Positions 1 to 13,300 of a stretch of DNA of 64,000 nucleotides are shown in pieces. Numbering within the stretch: the stretch's first letter is position 1; every line of letters begins with the position of its first letter. Where the stretch lies: the NCBI GenBank assembly GCA_014843695.1, contig CM026390.1:56714543-56778542 (forward strand), given 5' to 3'. The position numbers were made by a program, and so were the translations under genes. A model generated the notes under the pieces. The model did no database searches, was not told the origin of the DNA, and was given only the letters and a program-made list of their open reading frames with translations. The DNA comes from Archivesica marissinica. Taxonomy: Eukaryota; Mollusca; Bivalvia; Venerida; Vesicomyidae.

Positions 1-348
1 TTCAAAAGTTAATGTTCATATTTTTGTTCAAAACTGAGTGTAATTTTCTATGTTTTGTACTGTACCGATGTGGATATATGTATATTTTTATATGAACATT
101 TCATGGTTATCTAGGTAACTATCTGTCAGACAAAATGTATGGAATTCTTCATTGTCATACTGTCAATTTGAGGCGGCAATAGATAAACCACTACATGAGT
201 GAGAACTAGAAGATATTGAGGATTATTGATCAGATATACTGGTGACATTATTATGTGAGTTATGGTATTTGGTGTTTGTTACACTTTTTCCTATCTGTGT
301 ACTGTTACATAACAGTAAATGCAAACAAGTTACCTGTTAAAGATAGTG
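1..348. other. AT-rich intergenic sequence
   Basis: No gene, RNA or repeat is recognised here. Confidence 0.6.
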
Positions 349-576
349 GAAGTCGTGATAGCGCAGTGGTAGGGCGTTCGCTTCAGGTGCGAAAAGCCCC
401 GAGTTCGAGCCCCGCTGGAGCCGTTACGATTGTGCCCTTAGGCAAGGCATTTAAATTCCACATTGCCTCTTCTCTCTCCCACGTGGCGATGGATTCCATC
501 AGGAATGAGGTCTCGAAAGTGATTAATATAAGTTGTAAGAACTTGTTTCGCAATTGAGCTAAAATAAATTTGTATA
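349..576 (+). mobile_element. tRNA-derived SINE, family A
   Basis: The head has pol III A-box-like TAGCGCAGTGG and B-box-like GAGTTCGAGCC. The body runs through GGCGATGGATTCCATCAGGA and the tail is GTGATTAATATAAGTTGT..AAAATAAATTTGTATA. Six other copies in the window define the boundaries. An ORF across it is incidental. Confidence 0.85.
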
Positions 577-808
577 TACTAAGTTAAAGATATAATTCAT
601 GACTTTGTAAATATTGTAAAAGAATCTCTATTTACTTTGTAAAATGTTTGTAAACAATTTCTGTTTAAGCATTGAGATAGGAAAACCTGGCTTTGCAGAT
701 AATTGTTCCCCTACCTCCTAGTTGTATTGTAATGTAAACAAGATGTATAACAACAATGTTCACTCATGCTTGACACTGTATAGCTTGATATGTGTTGATG
801 TACTGTAT

Positions 809-1022
809 TAGGTGCGATCCCCCGTCTGACCCTGTCTTTCAGATAGGACTTTAAACTGAGGTCTTTTACACTGTGCATGTAAAAGAGCCAGAGGAGACTC
901 TGGAATGGGTCTCTGTCTGTATCATTGCACTATCCTCCAAAATCTAAAATGTCTAATCTCTTCAGGAGGTGTCGTTCATATGGGCAACCGGTAGCGACGT
1001 TAAATAAACGTAAAACACACAC
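809..1022 (+). mobile_element. SINE family C, 5'-truncated
   Basis: It begins within the B box (CGATCCCCCGTCTGACC) and continues through GGAGACTCTGGAATGGGTCT to AAATAAACGTAAAACACACA, matching the longer copies at 21986, 46070 and 57725. Confidence 0.85.
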
Positions 1023-1480
1023 AAATTCGCCCATTCAAGGTGGGACTATAACCTAAATCCCAAGTCTAACCCTAGGCAGGGGATTTGGTTATTATTATAT
1101 AATTTTATGAAGCGCCCTTTTCATATAAAGGCACTTTACAAATAACATATCACAGATATGAACACAAAACTTAGCATACCATACATCAAAATTAAAACAC
1201 ATATATATCATAAACTTATGGTAAAATCTGAAATCTAACTATAAAAAAAGGAATTAATTTAAACAATTTCGAGATAAGATGGATTATAGATAGGTTATGT
1301 GTTAAAAAACATTGGGCGGGGTTATGTCCTGGGGGTTGTGTCCGTATCCCGTTGAAAACATCTGTTATGATCAATATATTAGGGTAGTGCTCTTTTTATT
1401 GTTTGGAATTGAAGTAAATTTCTAGTTTGATATCTTGGTTATTGGATTTGTAAAAACATGCACTGTATAGATTTAAAACA
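1023..1480. other. AT-rich intergenic sequence
   Basis: Nothing recognisable is seen between the SINE and the terminal-inverted-repeat element. Confidence 0.55.
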
Positions 1481-2918
1481 CAATTGACCTTTCTGCAAAC
1501 GCTACTTAGGCACGCCCCCCATAGTTACCGGTGCTCGCTGTAGCCACGCGAGACAAGCTATCTAACAAAATGGCGTCTAACGCAGTCCTGCATCGAGTTA
1601 ATCTAGATAAAATTCCGTCGAATTTCTCGGTTTTATTTCACCCAGATAAGAATATCTCGTTGTAAGCAAGACAGCAATGGTTTAAGTTTTTCAGTGAATG
1701 TTATTTCTCTAAAGTACAGATATATTTAACGGATGAGGACGTGTTAAGTGTTCGTGGAAAATGCTTTCGCAGTCAACGGAAGAGTGAACAACCATATCGT
1801 GTCAACTTTGACATAAAAAGAAATGAAATATGCCACCGTATTGAGAGACTCGACCCTATGCCTCCTAGAAGACTCGAACATTAGGCCCAATAACTGAACA
1901 CCAGTACGTTCACTGAGCTAATATGGGAATCCCACAGCTCTGCACATGCATGGGTACTATTACTACTATCTGATCCCTAGTCCACCATCCACGACAATAT
2001 GTATGAACCACATGTATAATTTTAATCACCATTATACTCACATATCTCTTGTGAACAGTAGATCTATAAATGCAGAATATATTTTTTTGAATTTAATTTT
2101 GGATGTATTCAGCTGGTCGTCCACACAACTTAATCCACTGTAGACATTTTTCAAGATTTGTCTTAGGTTTTGGAAATGGCACAAATTAAACGTCACCTAT
2201 CAATCGATCTGGATATCTACTATCACTACATTAACTACATCTTTTCACCATTGTCAATGACAGACAGCATTAATTAATTTGTAATTATTTTTCAAAAAAT
2301 AATTTCAGATCACGATCACTCGTTATCAGATTTGATTAAAATTTTACTAAATAACTCGTTTGTCTGACAGAACGATAAAACAATGACTCGGTGTAGTATT
2401 GACCAATTATTAGCACAATCAGTGCTAAATTCCGATGTGTATATTATGTCGGCGGTCTCTGTGATGTACCGGTAAGTTGTTGATTACTCCCAATAAACAG
2501 TGTGACACGCTTAAATTTGATTGCTGTGTTTGCGATAAAAGAATGACTATATGGGGTCAGTCGGTGTTTTTATAGATGCATTGTTTTTAAAGCAGCTGTC
2601 TGGTATTTTGTGGTTCATATACACACTTAGATTTGTCCAAGGATTTTGAAATGGGTTGAATTTAACGTCGATCACCAGGATATCGACTAATTTTGTACTA
2701 TAACTAACCCACACACCAAAGCTACACATTTTCAACATCATTAAAACAATTTAAAACCCGTATTTTCGATCAAATTCACGCCTTTTCAAATTTGTCTACT
2801 CGTTACTAGTTTGTCTAACAAGATGGCGGCGATAAACCGTTGCCGGGGGTGTGCGCGAATGGTGCGATGCGATTGGCTAACGCCAGCTGTCAATCAAAAT
2901 CGGCAGAAAGGTCAATTG
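1481..2918. mobile_element. DNA transposon-like element with 16-bp perfect terminal inverted repeats
   Basis: CAATTGACCTTTCTGC at 1481-1496 is the exact reverse complement of 2903-2918. The interior has two diverged direct repeats (for example around 2155 and 2632, both with AGATTTGTC..., TAACGTC and GGATATC). Similar ATG contexts occur near both ends (AACAAAATGGCG at about 1565, AACAAGATGGCGG at about 2817). A short broken coding remnant lies at 1570-1884. No clear target-site duplication was found, so the superfamily is undecided. Confidence 0.6.
1570..1884 (+). pseudogene. Broken short coding remnant inside the TIR element
   Basis: An ATG in good context opens a frame of 105 codons with one internal stop (TAA at 1663-1665, codon 32). 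Either side reads plausibly coding: MASNAVLHRVNLDKIPSNFS before, and QWFKFFSECYFSKVQIYLTD and VRGKCFRSQRKSEQPYRVNF after. The second part is reminiscent of the N-terminal region of SWIM/YqaJ-type proteins common in invertebrate transposons, but this is a weak recollection. The TAA lies in GTTGTAAGCAAG, so it could alternatively be a splice donor. Confidence 0.4.
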
Positions 2919-3357
2919 GAGATACATGTACTTCATACGAAAATGAGATATTTTGTATAATAAAATAAAGAACACATTGTTGTTATTTATTAGTTTTTAG
3001 TTTAAGCATATTTTATTGCTATATATAGATGTATATATTAAATATACAGTTGTTACAAAGAGCAAAGGCATTATAAGCACAATATAGCGAACATATAAAT
3101 ACTAGTATTGTCATGTACATTTCAATTTTGTTATGTATATAACGCAACCTTTTAAATTATGAGATTATATGTAGAAATGTGTAAATAAAATCATTCTTGT
3201 TTCATATGTAACATGTATACATCACATTCCATCGTATGTACAGATAAGCGCATACAAATGTTAATGTTGCACTAATCTATGAGATATGCATGCAGCGAGT
3301 GGCCTAATAAACTCAGCTCATCTGAACTCTCACATGTATACCTATATTACCGCTAGA
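2919..3357. other. AT-rich intergenic sequence
   Basis: No feature is recognised. Confidence 0.55.
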
Positions 3358-3598
3358 TTAACCCTTTCAACACCACAGACCTCTATATAGGCTTACAAAA
3401 AGTGTAGATCCAGATGAGCCGGCTCGTGACGAGCCGTCTCATCAGGATCTGCACTTTTTGCAAATAGTATTACTAATTTTAGACAAAATTACCCATCTTG
3501 ATAAATGAACTGGTCCGAATGTAATTTTCTTATTCATTTATTGGTCTAAGAATATCATGGACCAGTCCATGTCAGTTACTTGGTGTTGAATGGGTTAA
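3358..3598. mobile_element. piggyBac-type MITE, copy 1
   Basis: TTAA at both ends directly flanks inverted ends CCCTTTCAACACCA and TGGTGTTGAATGGG. TTAA target duplication with CCC-starting ends is the hallmark of the piggyBac superfamily. The interior contains a strong hairpin around GAGCCGGCTCGTGACGAGCC. A second copy lies inverted at 13588-13821. Confidence 0.75.
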
Positions 3599-4131
3599 CA
3601 TAATAATTATGAAGCTATTTTACAGACTGTTGGAGATATTTATGTAATTGCACTGAACAATAAACTTTACAATGTTAATATTTGTTGTCATATTACTGTA
3701 AGCTTTGTATATGTGACCATGACATGGTAGACAAAATTGGGCCGAATGATCACAATTCACAATAGGAGATACATTGTATTAGTGTTTTGTAAATGTTTAA
3801 AATACTCTTAACAAATGTGTACCGACATTGCAGTGTGATAAACCCACCTTTCTCAAGGTTTAATCAAGTTTTTTCCCAGAAATATGAAACACAGAAGTTA
3901 CTGTATTTAAGAATTCAAACAGAAGACTATGACATGACGTTGTCCAGCTTAGAACGTACGGTTTGACGTTGAATGTCCGTCATAATAAAAAAGTTAGTTA
4001 TAGGATTAGCGAACTGCGTACATCTACAATTATCCAGTTATCTACACTATTCACACTCAACAACGAGACCGTAACACTCGCGCTGGATTATGACGGCCAT
4101 CAATGCTATGTATTGATGTAACATCACAACA
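3599..4131. other. Intergenic sequence before the 60-bp array
   Basis: No gene is seen. The last 40 nt grade into degenerate copies of the array unit. Confidence 0.5.
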
Positions 4132-7100
4132 ACCCCTATGTATTGATCAATCTGTACCATACAGTACTATTGGATGAGGTACTTCCCAACAACCCCTATA
4201 ACAACCCCTGTATTGATCAATCTGTACCATACAGTACTATTGGTACTTCCCAACAACCCCTATGTATTGATCAATCTGTACCATACAGTACTATCGGATG
4301 AGGTACTTCCCAACAACCCCTATGTATTGATCAATCTGTACCATACAGTACTATTGGATGAAGTACTTCCCAACAACCCCTATGTATTGATCAATCTGTA
4401 CCATACAGTACTATTGGTACTTCCCAACAACCCTTATATATTGATCAATCTGTACCAAACAGTACTATCAGATGAGGTACTTCCCAACAACCCCTATGTA
4501 TTGATCAATCTGTACCATACAGTACTATTGGATGATGTACTTCCCAACAACCCCTATGTATTGATCAATCTGTACCATACAGTACTATCGGATGAGGTAC
4601 TTCCCAACAACACCTATGTATTGATCAATCTGTACCATACAGTACTATTGGATGAGGTACTTCCATACAACCCCTATGTATTGATAAATCTGTACCATAC
4701 AGTACTATCGGATGAGGTACTTCCCAACAACCCCTATGTATTGATCAATCTGTACCATACAGTACTATTGGATGAGGTACTTCCAAACAACCCCTATGTA
4801 TTGATCAATCTGTACCATACAGTACTATCGGTACTTCCCAACAACCCTTATGTATTGATCAATCTGTACCATACAGTACTATTGGTACTTCCCAACAACC
4901 CTTATATATTGATCAATCTGTACCATACAGTACTATCGGATGTGGTACTTCCCAACAACCCCTATGTATTGATCAATCTGTACCATACAGTACTATCGGA
5001 TGTGGTACTTCCCAACAACCCTTATATATTGATCAATCTGTACCATACAGTACTATCGGATGAGGTACTTCCCAACAACACCTATGTATTGATCAATCTG
5101 TACCATACAGTACTATCGGATGTGGTACTTCCCAACAACCCCTATGTATTGATCAATTTGTACCATACAGTACTATCGGATGTGGTACTTCCCAACAACC
5201 CCTATGTATTGATCAATCTGTACCATACAGTACTATTGGATGAAGTACTTCCCAACAACCCCTATGTATTGATCAATCTGTACCATACAGTACTATTGGT
5301 ACTTCCCAACAACCCTTATATATTGATCAATCTGTACCAAACAGTACTATCGGATGAGGTACTTCCCAACAACCCCTATGTATTGATCAATCTGTACCAT
5401 ACAGTACTATTGGATGAGGTACTTCCATACAACCCCTATGTATTGATAAATCTGTACCATACAGTACTATCGGATGAGGTACTTCCCAACAACCCCTATG
5501 TATTGATCAATCTGTACCATACAGTACTATTGGTACTTCCCAACAACCCTAATATATTGATCAATCTGTACTATACAGTACTATCGGATGCGGTACTTCC
5601 CAACAACCCCTATGTATTGATCAATCTGTACCATACAGTACTATCGGATGAGGTACTTCCCAACAACCCCTATGTATTGATCAATCTGTACCATACAGTA
5701 CTATTGGATGAGGTACTTCCCAACAACCCCTATGTATTGATCAATCTGTACCATACAGTACTATCGGATGAGGTACTTCCCAACAACCCCTATGTATTGA
5801 TCAATCTGTACCATACAGTACTATTGGTACTTCCCAACAACCCTTATATATTGATCAATCTGTACCATACAGTACTATTGGATGAGGTACTTCCCAACAA
5901 CCCCTATGTATTGATCAATCTGTACCATACAGTACTATCGGATGAGGTACTTCCCAACAACCCCTATGTATTGATCAATCTGTACCATACAGTACTATCG
6001 GTACTTCCCAACAACCCTTATGTATTGATCAATCTGTACCATACAGTACTATTGGTACTTCCCAACAACCCTTATATATTGATCAATCTGTACCATACAG
6101 TACTATCGGATGTGGTACTTCCCAACAACCCCTATGTATTGATCAATCTGTACTATACAGTACTATCGGATGTGGTACTTCCCAACAACCCCTATGTATT
6201 GATCAATCTGTACCATACAGTACTATCGGATGTGGTACTTCCCAACAACCCCTATGTATTGATCAATCTGTACCATACAGTACTATCGGATGTGGTACTT
6301 GCCAACAACCCCTATGTATTGATCAATCTGTACCATACAGTACTATTGGATGATGTACTTCCCAACAACCCCTATGTATTGATCAATCTGTACCATACAG
6401 TACTATTGGATGAGGTACTTCCATATAACCCCTATGTATTGATCAATCTGTACCATACAGTACTATTGGATGAGGTACTTCCCAACATTCCCTATGTATT
6501 GATCAATCTGTACCATACAGTACTATTGGATGATGTACTTCCCAACAACCCCTATGTATTGATCAATCTGTACCATACAGTACTATCAGATGTGGTACTT
6601 CCCAACAACCCCTATGTATTGATCAATCTGTACCATACAGTACTATCAGATGAGGTACTTCCCAACAACACCTATGTATTGATCAATCTGTACCATACAG
6701 TACTATTAGTACTTCCCAACAACCCTTATATATTGATCAATCTGTACCATACAGTACTATTGGTACTTCCATACAACCCCTATGTATTGATCAATCTGTA
6801 CCATACAGTACTATTGGATGAGGTACTTCCATACAACCCCTATGTATTGATAAATCTGTACCATACAGTACTATCATATGAGGTACTTCCCAACAACCCC
6901 TATGTATTGATAAATCTGTACCATACAGTACTATCGGATGAGGTACTTCCCAACAACCCCTATGTATTGATCAATCTGTACCATACAGTACTATCGGATG
7001 AGGTACTTCCCAACAACCCTTATATATTGATCAATCTGTACCATACAGTACTATCGGATGAGGTACTTCCCAACAACCCCTATGTATTGATCAATCTGTA

Positions 7101-7935
7101 CCATACAGTACTATCGGATGTGGTACTTCCCAACAACCCCTATGTATTGATCAATCTGTATCATACAGTACTATCAGATGTGGTACTTCCCAACAACCCT
7201 TATGTATTGATCAATCTGTACCATACAGTACTATTGGATGAGGTACTTCCCAACAACCCCTATGTATTTATCAATCTGTACCATACAGTACTATTGTATG
7301 AGGTACTTCCCAACAACCCCTATGTATTGATCAATCTGTACCATACAGTACTATCAGATGTGGTACTTCCCAACAACCCCTATGTATTGATCAATCTGTA
7401 CCATACAGTACTATCGGATTCGGATGTGGTACTTCCCAACAACCCCTATATATTGATCAATCTGTACCATACAGTACTATTGGTACTTCCCAACAACCCT
7501 TATATATTGATCAATCTGTACCATACAGTACTATCAGATGAGGTACTTCCCAACAACCCCTATGTATTGATCAATCTATACCATACAGTACTATTGGATG
7601 AGGTACTTCCATACAACCCCTATGTATTGATCAATCTGTACCATACAGTACTATCGGATGTGGTACTTCCCAACAACCCCTATGTATTGATCAATCTGTA
7701 CCATACAGTACTATTGGTACTTCCCAACAACCCTTATATATTGATCAATCTGTACCATACAGTACTATTGGATGAGGTACTTCCCAACAACCCCTATGTA
7801 TTGATCAATCTGTACCATACAGTACTATCGGATGAGGTACTTCCCAACAACCCCTGTGTATTGATCAATATGTACCATTGTTTGTGTGAGACAAATTCCC
7901 AACAACCCCTATGTATTAATCAATCTATACTATAC
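4132..7935 (+). repeat. Minisatellite, 60-bp unit (54- and 66-bp variants), about 64 copies
   Basis: The unit contains TATGTATTGATCAATCTGTA, CCATACAGTACTAT and GGTACTTCCCAACAACCCC. Short units lack 6 nt next to the GTACTT, and one unit near 7417 has 6 extra nt. Because all lengths are multiples of three, one plus-strand frame is open from 4174 to 7941 (1,255 codons; 18-22-residue repeats such as VLINLYHTVLSDEVLPNNPY). No signal peptide, start context, splice sites or homology is recognised, so this is called a repeat and not a gene. The other frames carry a stop in every unit. Confidence 0.9.
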
Positions 7936-10011
7936 TGCTGAAGTGTTGTTCAGACAAGCAAACAGCCAAACACTGCATGGCTCTTGGAAAGCGTGGGGTA
8001 GGTGATTGCATGGAATGTGTACAGATTTAACATTGCAGGAAGTATGTATGGCAGGAACCATTATAATGAACACTGTATCACTGCATAAACTTTATTTCAC
8101 TTTTCAACCATACAGATAGAAACAAATAAATATTATAAACAAATAAAGCTTTAATTGATATTAAATTAGCTGGGAAATAGCAATGAGTGTGGCTTATTAA
8201 ATATAAGATGGCTAACACAAAGGCAGTGTTACAAATATTAACTGGACTTAAAAGCTTGGTAGTTTTAGAAAATGTATCAAAAAAGGTACCACACTTAGAT
8301 ATTGATGCTTGTTTTACTATCCAGTTCTAGCTAATGTTAATGCAATTTTGACAGTGCTTCTGTCGAGTTTTATAATTATTCAAATCATATAGAAGTGACA
8401 TAGATACAGATTTATGATAACAAAACATTCAGACAATTCACCTGTTTGCATTTTATGAAACGTGTATCGGCACGTATTTTGTAAAACCATTTAAAATACC
8501 AGAAGAGTATCATACCACATTGTATTAAGCCATCTTGTTGAAACACAGAAATGATTAAAGTTTCAGGAATAATTTTATTAAAAGCAAAATCGGATATTTC
8601 AATGTCATATTTGCTGTCAACGTAAACTGGAAATGGTATATTTTAGTTCAGAAACAATATTTCAATGTCATATTTGCTGTCAACGTAAACTGGAAATGGT
8701 ATATTTTAGTTCAGAAACAAAGAGATTTTTCATCTTGAAAATGTGAAGATCGTTTCTATCCTCCAACAACTATTGTATCATTAGTATATCACATATATCA
8801 CATTAAATACACATCACCCAAAGGTTTTAACTGGAGTTGATTAGGTTTTTGAGCAAATGTTTAAAAATATAACAAGGGTAGAATTGTTATTAATATTCCA
8901 TAAACGGCTACATAAATATCTATAAAATATTACAGAGAATAATAGTATAAACTACAAGGATGGACCAGACCCCAAGATTATAAAAACTTCTCCAATCTTA
9001 AGCTCAGTCCCAAGCTTTTCATTGGTTGATCTGAGTGTAACCCTCATAATCTACCAATCAAATTACTTGAGCTCTAGTTTGTGATGCGAGAATATAATTT
9101 ATAACCTTCAACCTTGGGCCTTGCAGGACTATATCACAGACGAGCATGGGTATACAAATTCAACAAACAATGAAAATAAGCATCAAATGCTTTTTATACA
9201 ATGATAAAATGTGAACACAAACACAAAGCTTAGTTTAAAAGGGAAAGTGCACACAAAGTAATACTGCTAGGTGATTTAATAAAACGGTGAATATTCCATG
9301 TAAAATGTCAGTATTATACTGACTACAGTACAGTATAATATATATTTCGCTAACTACACCACAGGCTAACCAAATAATAATCACATTCTCCACCCATTAT
9401 TTTGTAGAATAAGACATGCAGGCATACACGATTATAATTTTACTGCCTTCAAACAAAGTCAAAATAATAAGCTAAATGTCAAAATAACCACTTTGAAAGT
9501 GCCTAGAAGCCACACTGGTTCTATGATGTATAAAGCTAACTTGGCTTTTGTGCAATTTTTAAAAAAGAAAGCACTATTTGGCAGTATAAAATCGTAAAGA
9601 TATGATTGGCCAGAGAATGTAATCATTATTTGTCAAACAAAATGTTTCGTCACACTGAAAATCTTCTTTCTGTGTTTGGAGTTATCCCTATCTACAATGA
9701 CACCCTCATTAATACTGGGTTTATAATACTATGAAATAATAACTTTTAACAAAATGTTTGCATGATTGTTATCGGGGTAGTTTGTAGATGTGATCTCACA
9801 ACAGAAACAATCACACTTACCATTAATACTGATTTCATGCACACACATTTCAATCAAGACACAGAGTGTTAATTATGCAAAGAATTTGCACATAACAATG
9901 AGTTGATTAAAACTGATCTCTATACTCAGAGAACAATAGTCATTGATAAATGGACACCTCATATAAACAGGTAAACATAACAAGCTAACAAATGACTCAA
10001 AAACAATGTAC
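7936..10011. other. Intergenic sequence downstream of tektin-3
   Basis: AT-rich with no gene recognised. It contains a 63-bp tandem duplication at about 8594-8720 (GTCATATTTGCTGTCAACGT twice). Confidence 0.5.
8594..8720. repeat. Two-copy 63-bp tandem duplication
   Basis: Two near-identical 63-bp copies in direct order, starting at 8594 and 8657. Confidence 0.85.
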
Positions 10012-10017
10012 TTTATT
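10012..10017 (-). promoter_or_regulatory. Candidate polyadenylation signal of tektin-3
   Basis: TTTATT on the plus strand reads AATAAA on the gene strand, about 100 nt past the tektin-3 stop. This is the first good hexamer downstream, and no transcript evidence is available. Confidence 0.5.
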
Positions 10018-10119
10018 AACAACGTATCTCATAGAATGGTATAATTTTGTCGTGATTTTAATTCAGTTTGTCAAATTGGAAAGTCTAATAATGTGTCAGT
10101 TAAATCTATTACAATGCAT

Positions 10120-10333
10120 CTAAAGAGAGACAACTCTGGGCGACATCGGGAACGTTTTTCTCATTCCCAGGCATTTCTCTCTGTCGATGAAGAGAGAGTT
10201 GTTCTTGATGCTCAGGTCCTGCTCGAGGGATGCCTTGGTTCTCAGCAGGTGTTGTAGGGAGCCCTCAGCCATTCGTAGCTTGGTTTGTAGGGAGTCCACC
10301 GTCTCTGTTATCTCGCTCACCTCCTCCACCAGT
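10120..10333 (-). CDS. TEKT3: Tektin-3 exon 6 and stop codon
   Basis: This last coding exon has acceptor TTTTCAG/ACTGGTGG. It reads LVEEVSEITETVDSLQTKLR and continues to NNSLFIDREKCLGMRKTFP, then SPRVVSL and the stop. C-terminal FIDREKC..MRK is typical of tektins. Its acceptor lies only about 40 nt from the end of the intron 5 minisatellite. Confidence 0.93.
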
Positions 10334-13300
10334 CTGAAAACAGTAGAAACATGTTATATATACATATATACCTTTTGTGTGTCATATACCTGTAGACATG
10401 TACATTGTGTGTGTCATATACCTGTATACATGTACACTGTGTATGTCATATACCTGTATACATGTACATTGTGTGTGTGTCATATACCTGTATACATGTA
10501 CATTGTGTGTGTGTCATATACCTGTATACATGTACACTGTGTATGTCATATACCTGTATACATGTACATTGTGTGTGTGTCATATACCTGTATACATGTA
10601 CATTGTGTGTGTCATATACCTGTATACATGTACATTGTGTGTGTCATATACCTGTATACATGTACATTGTGTGTGTGTCATATACCTGTATACATGTACA
10701 TTGTGTGTGTCATATACCTGTATACATGTACATTGTGTGTGTGTCATATACCTGTATACATGTACATTGTGTGTGTCATATACCTGTATACATGTACATT
10801 GTGTGTGTCATATACCTGTATACATGTACATTGTGTGTGTGTCATATACCTGTATACATGTACATTGTGTGTGTCATATACCTGTATACATGTACATTGT
10901 GTGTGTGTCATATACCTGTATACATGTACATTGTGTGTGTGTCATATACCTGTATACATGTACATTGTGTGTATCATATACCTGTATACATGTACATTGT
11001 GTGTGTCATATACCTGTATACATGTACATTGTGTGTGTGTCATATACCTGTATACATGTACATTGTGTCTATCATATACCTGTATACATGTACATTATAT
11101 CACGATATATGCCAGTACCTGTATACATGTACATTATATCACGATATATGCCAGTACCTGTATACATGTACATTATATCACGATATATGCCAGTACCTGT
11201 ATACATGTACGTCCCATCATCATTTAATATCCTCTATTTTGGGAATATATATCATGCATGGATAAAACAGTCTGTTGGCCATATACATTTATGAGATGTA
11301 GGGGTAATGATATGTTATGTACCTGTGCTGAACAGGATCTCTGCAGAGCTCCACATTGGGTCGGCGTATTCTGGTGTCAAGTCGCGTTTGGGCCACCTGC
11401 ATCGGGGCTTCCTTGTCTTGAATGGCCTTCTTCAAGAACTCGATGTTCTTTTCCATATCAAATATCTCCTGCAACACCTGCAACATACAAACATAACCAC
11501 TTACATTCTATCCCAGGTCGGCTGTTGTTGAATTGGGGTTTTATGGCACACCAATATATGTAAGTTCCTTTTATATCAAACCCCATGCATGGACCTACAC
11601 ATCTTATTCCTAGGCAGGCTATGCAGACCTAGGTGGTTAACAAGTACTAAGCAATGTGTGTGAGGTCACTTGACAAGGAAACTACACATGTGCACTGAGC
11701 ATCGACCCTTCAATTCGAAATCAGAATCTCTACCACTGGCCGCCACAGTGCAGGCTATGCGGCACCAAACCGGACTGAACATTTTGGTTTCGCATCTATT
11801 TACCGCAGTATTAAACTACATGTATATGGAATATGGAATCCAAACTTACATACTTGTTGGAATCACAGAGATATTTACCTCAGTATAAAACTACATGTAT
11901 ATGGAATATGGAATCCAAACTTTCATACTTGTTGGAATCACAGAGAATCCCCAGGTATTTGGAACCTATTTAATAGCCACATTCTGTGATTATGCAATGG
12001 TACAGCTCTGGTATCAATTCAAAATTTTCACACAATTGTATTCAAAGTGGTTCAAACAATTTAAAAATGAAATCATGCTAAGGAATTGCGATACTCCGGA
12101 AGAATGCCAGATGTAAGATTATGGCTGGTCTTGTGAAATGTCCTGACTTTACTGAAGTAACCGTAAGGTGTACAACATGTCCTGACTTTACTGAAGTAAC
12201 CGTAAGGTGTACAAAATGTCCTGACTTTACTGAAGTAAACGTAAGGTGTACAAAATGTCCTGACTTTACTGAAGTAAACGTAAGGTGTACAAAATGTCCT
12301 GACTTTACTGAAGTAACCGTAAGGTGTACAAAATGTCCTTACTTTACTGAAGTAACCGTAAGGTGTACAATATGTCCTTACTTTACTGAAGTAACCGTAA
12401 GGTGTACAAAATGTCCTTACTTTACTGAAGTAATCGTAAGGTGTACAAAATGTCCTTACTTTACTGAAGTAAACGTAAGGTGTACAAAATGTCCTGACTT
12501 TACTGAAGTAACCGTAAGGTGTACAAAATGTCCTGACTTTACTGAAGTAAACGTAAGGTGTACAAAATGTCCTGACTTTACTGAAGTAAACGTAAGGTGT
12601 ACAAAATGTCCTGTAAACTGCAGACTAACATCCTCATAGGAAACATTAAGTGCAGTGCTTTAAGCTAGTCACCAGCTAAACAACTAAAACCAACAACAAT
12701 AGAGACACAGGAGTAGAGCATACCTTTGACAGATGGGTCTGCAGTCGGTTCCTGGCATCAGTGGACTCCTGCATCCTCTGGGTGAGAGCCACGTTGACAG
12801 AGTTCCACTCCTGCCACATCTCATTGGCGCACGAGTTCAGCACGCTCTCGATCTCATTACGCATGCTTTTAGATGCTGCCCTCTCACTCTGTGAACGTTG
12901 GATGTTGTTGTTACTGAACTGTGCCCATGTTTCCGGTACAGACAATCTGATGAAAACATTCAATACTTGAGCAACATTATGAGGAGAACTGCGATGGAAT
13001 GACAGGACTCGATCTCACCCCCTGCCACATTTTGTAAGAACTACTGCTACACTAAACTTTCATTTTTACAAATATATATAAACATCTCTATTTTCCTTTT
13101 TTTAAGCCTCAAGACACTGACCGGTAAGTCTAGTAATTAATTAATTAATGAGAAAGTGTTCCACTCAAGACAACCATTCTGTTTACAATTTAAAGACAAG
13201 TTGCAACACACTTAGTGCTCAAAAATAATTTGCTATTGAAGAACTACAGAAAATATCAGGTAATACAAGAAATTCCATCACAAGTGTATAAAGTCAGAGT

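Noticed and set aside
255..557. 100-codon frame at the left end
   Set aside because: It runs across a family A SINE; no domain and no splice support.
10187..11294. Three overlapping plus-strand open frames of about 290-346 codons rich in YTCIHVHCV
   Set aside because: They are produced by the 28-30-bp repeat in tektin-3 intron 5, are antisense to the gene, and are open in three frames at once; the first one also overlaps exon 6 in antisense.
12121..12639. 172-codon frame with repeated CPDFTEV..RCTK
   Set aside because: It is a 39-bp minisatellite in a tektin-3 intron. The Cys pattern is a by-product of the unit.
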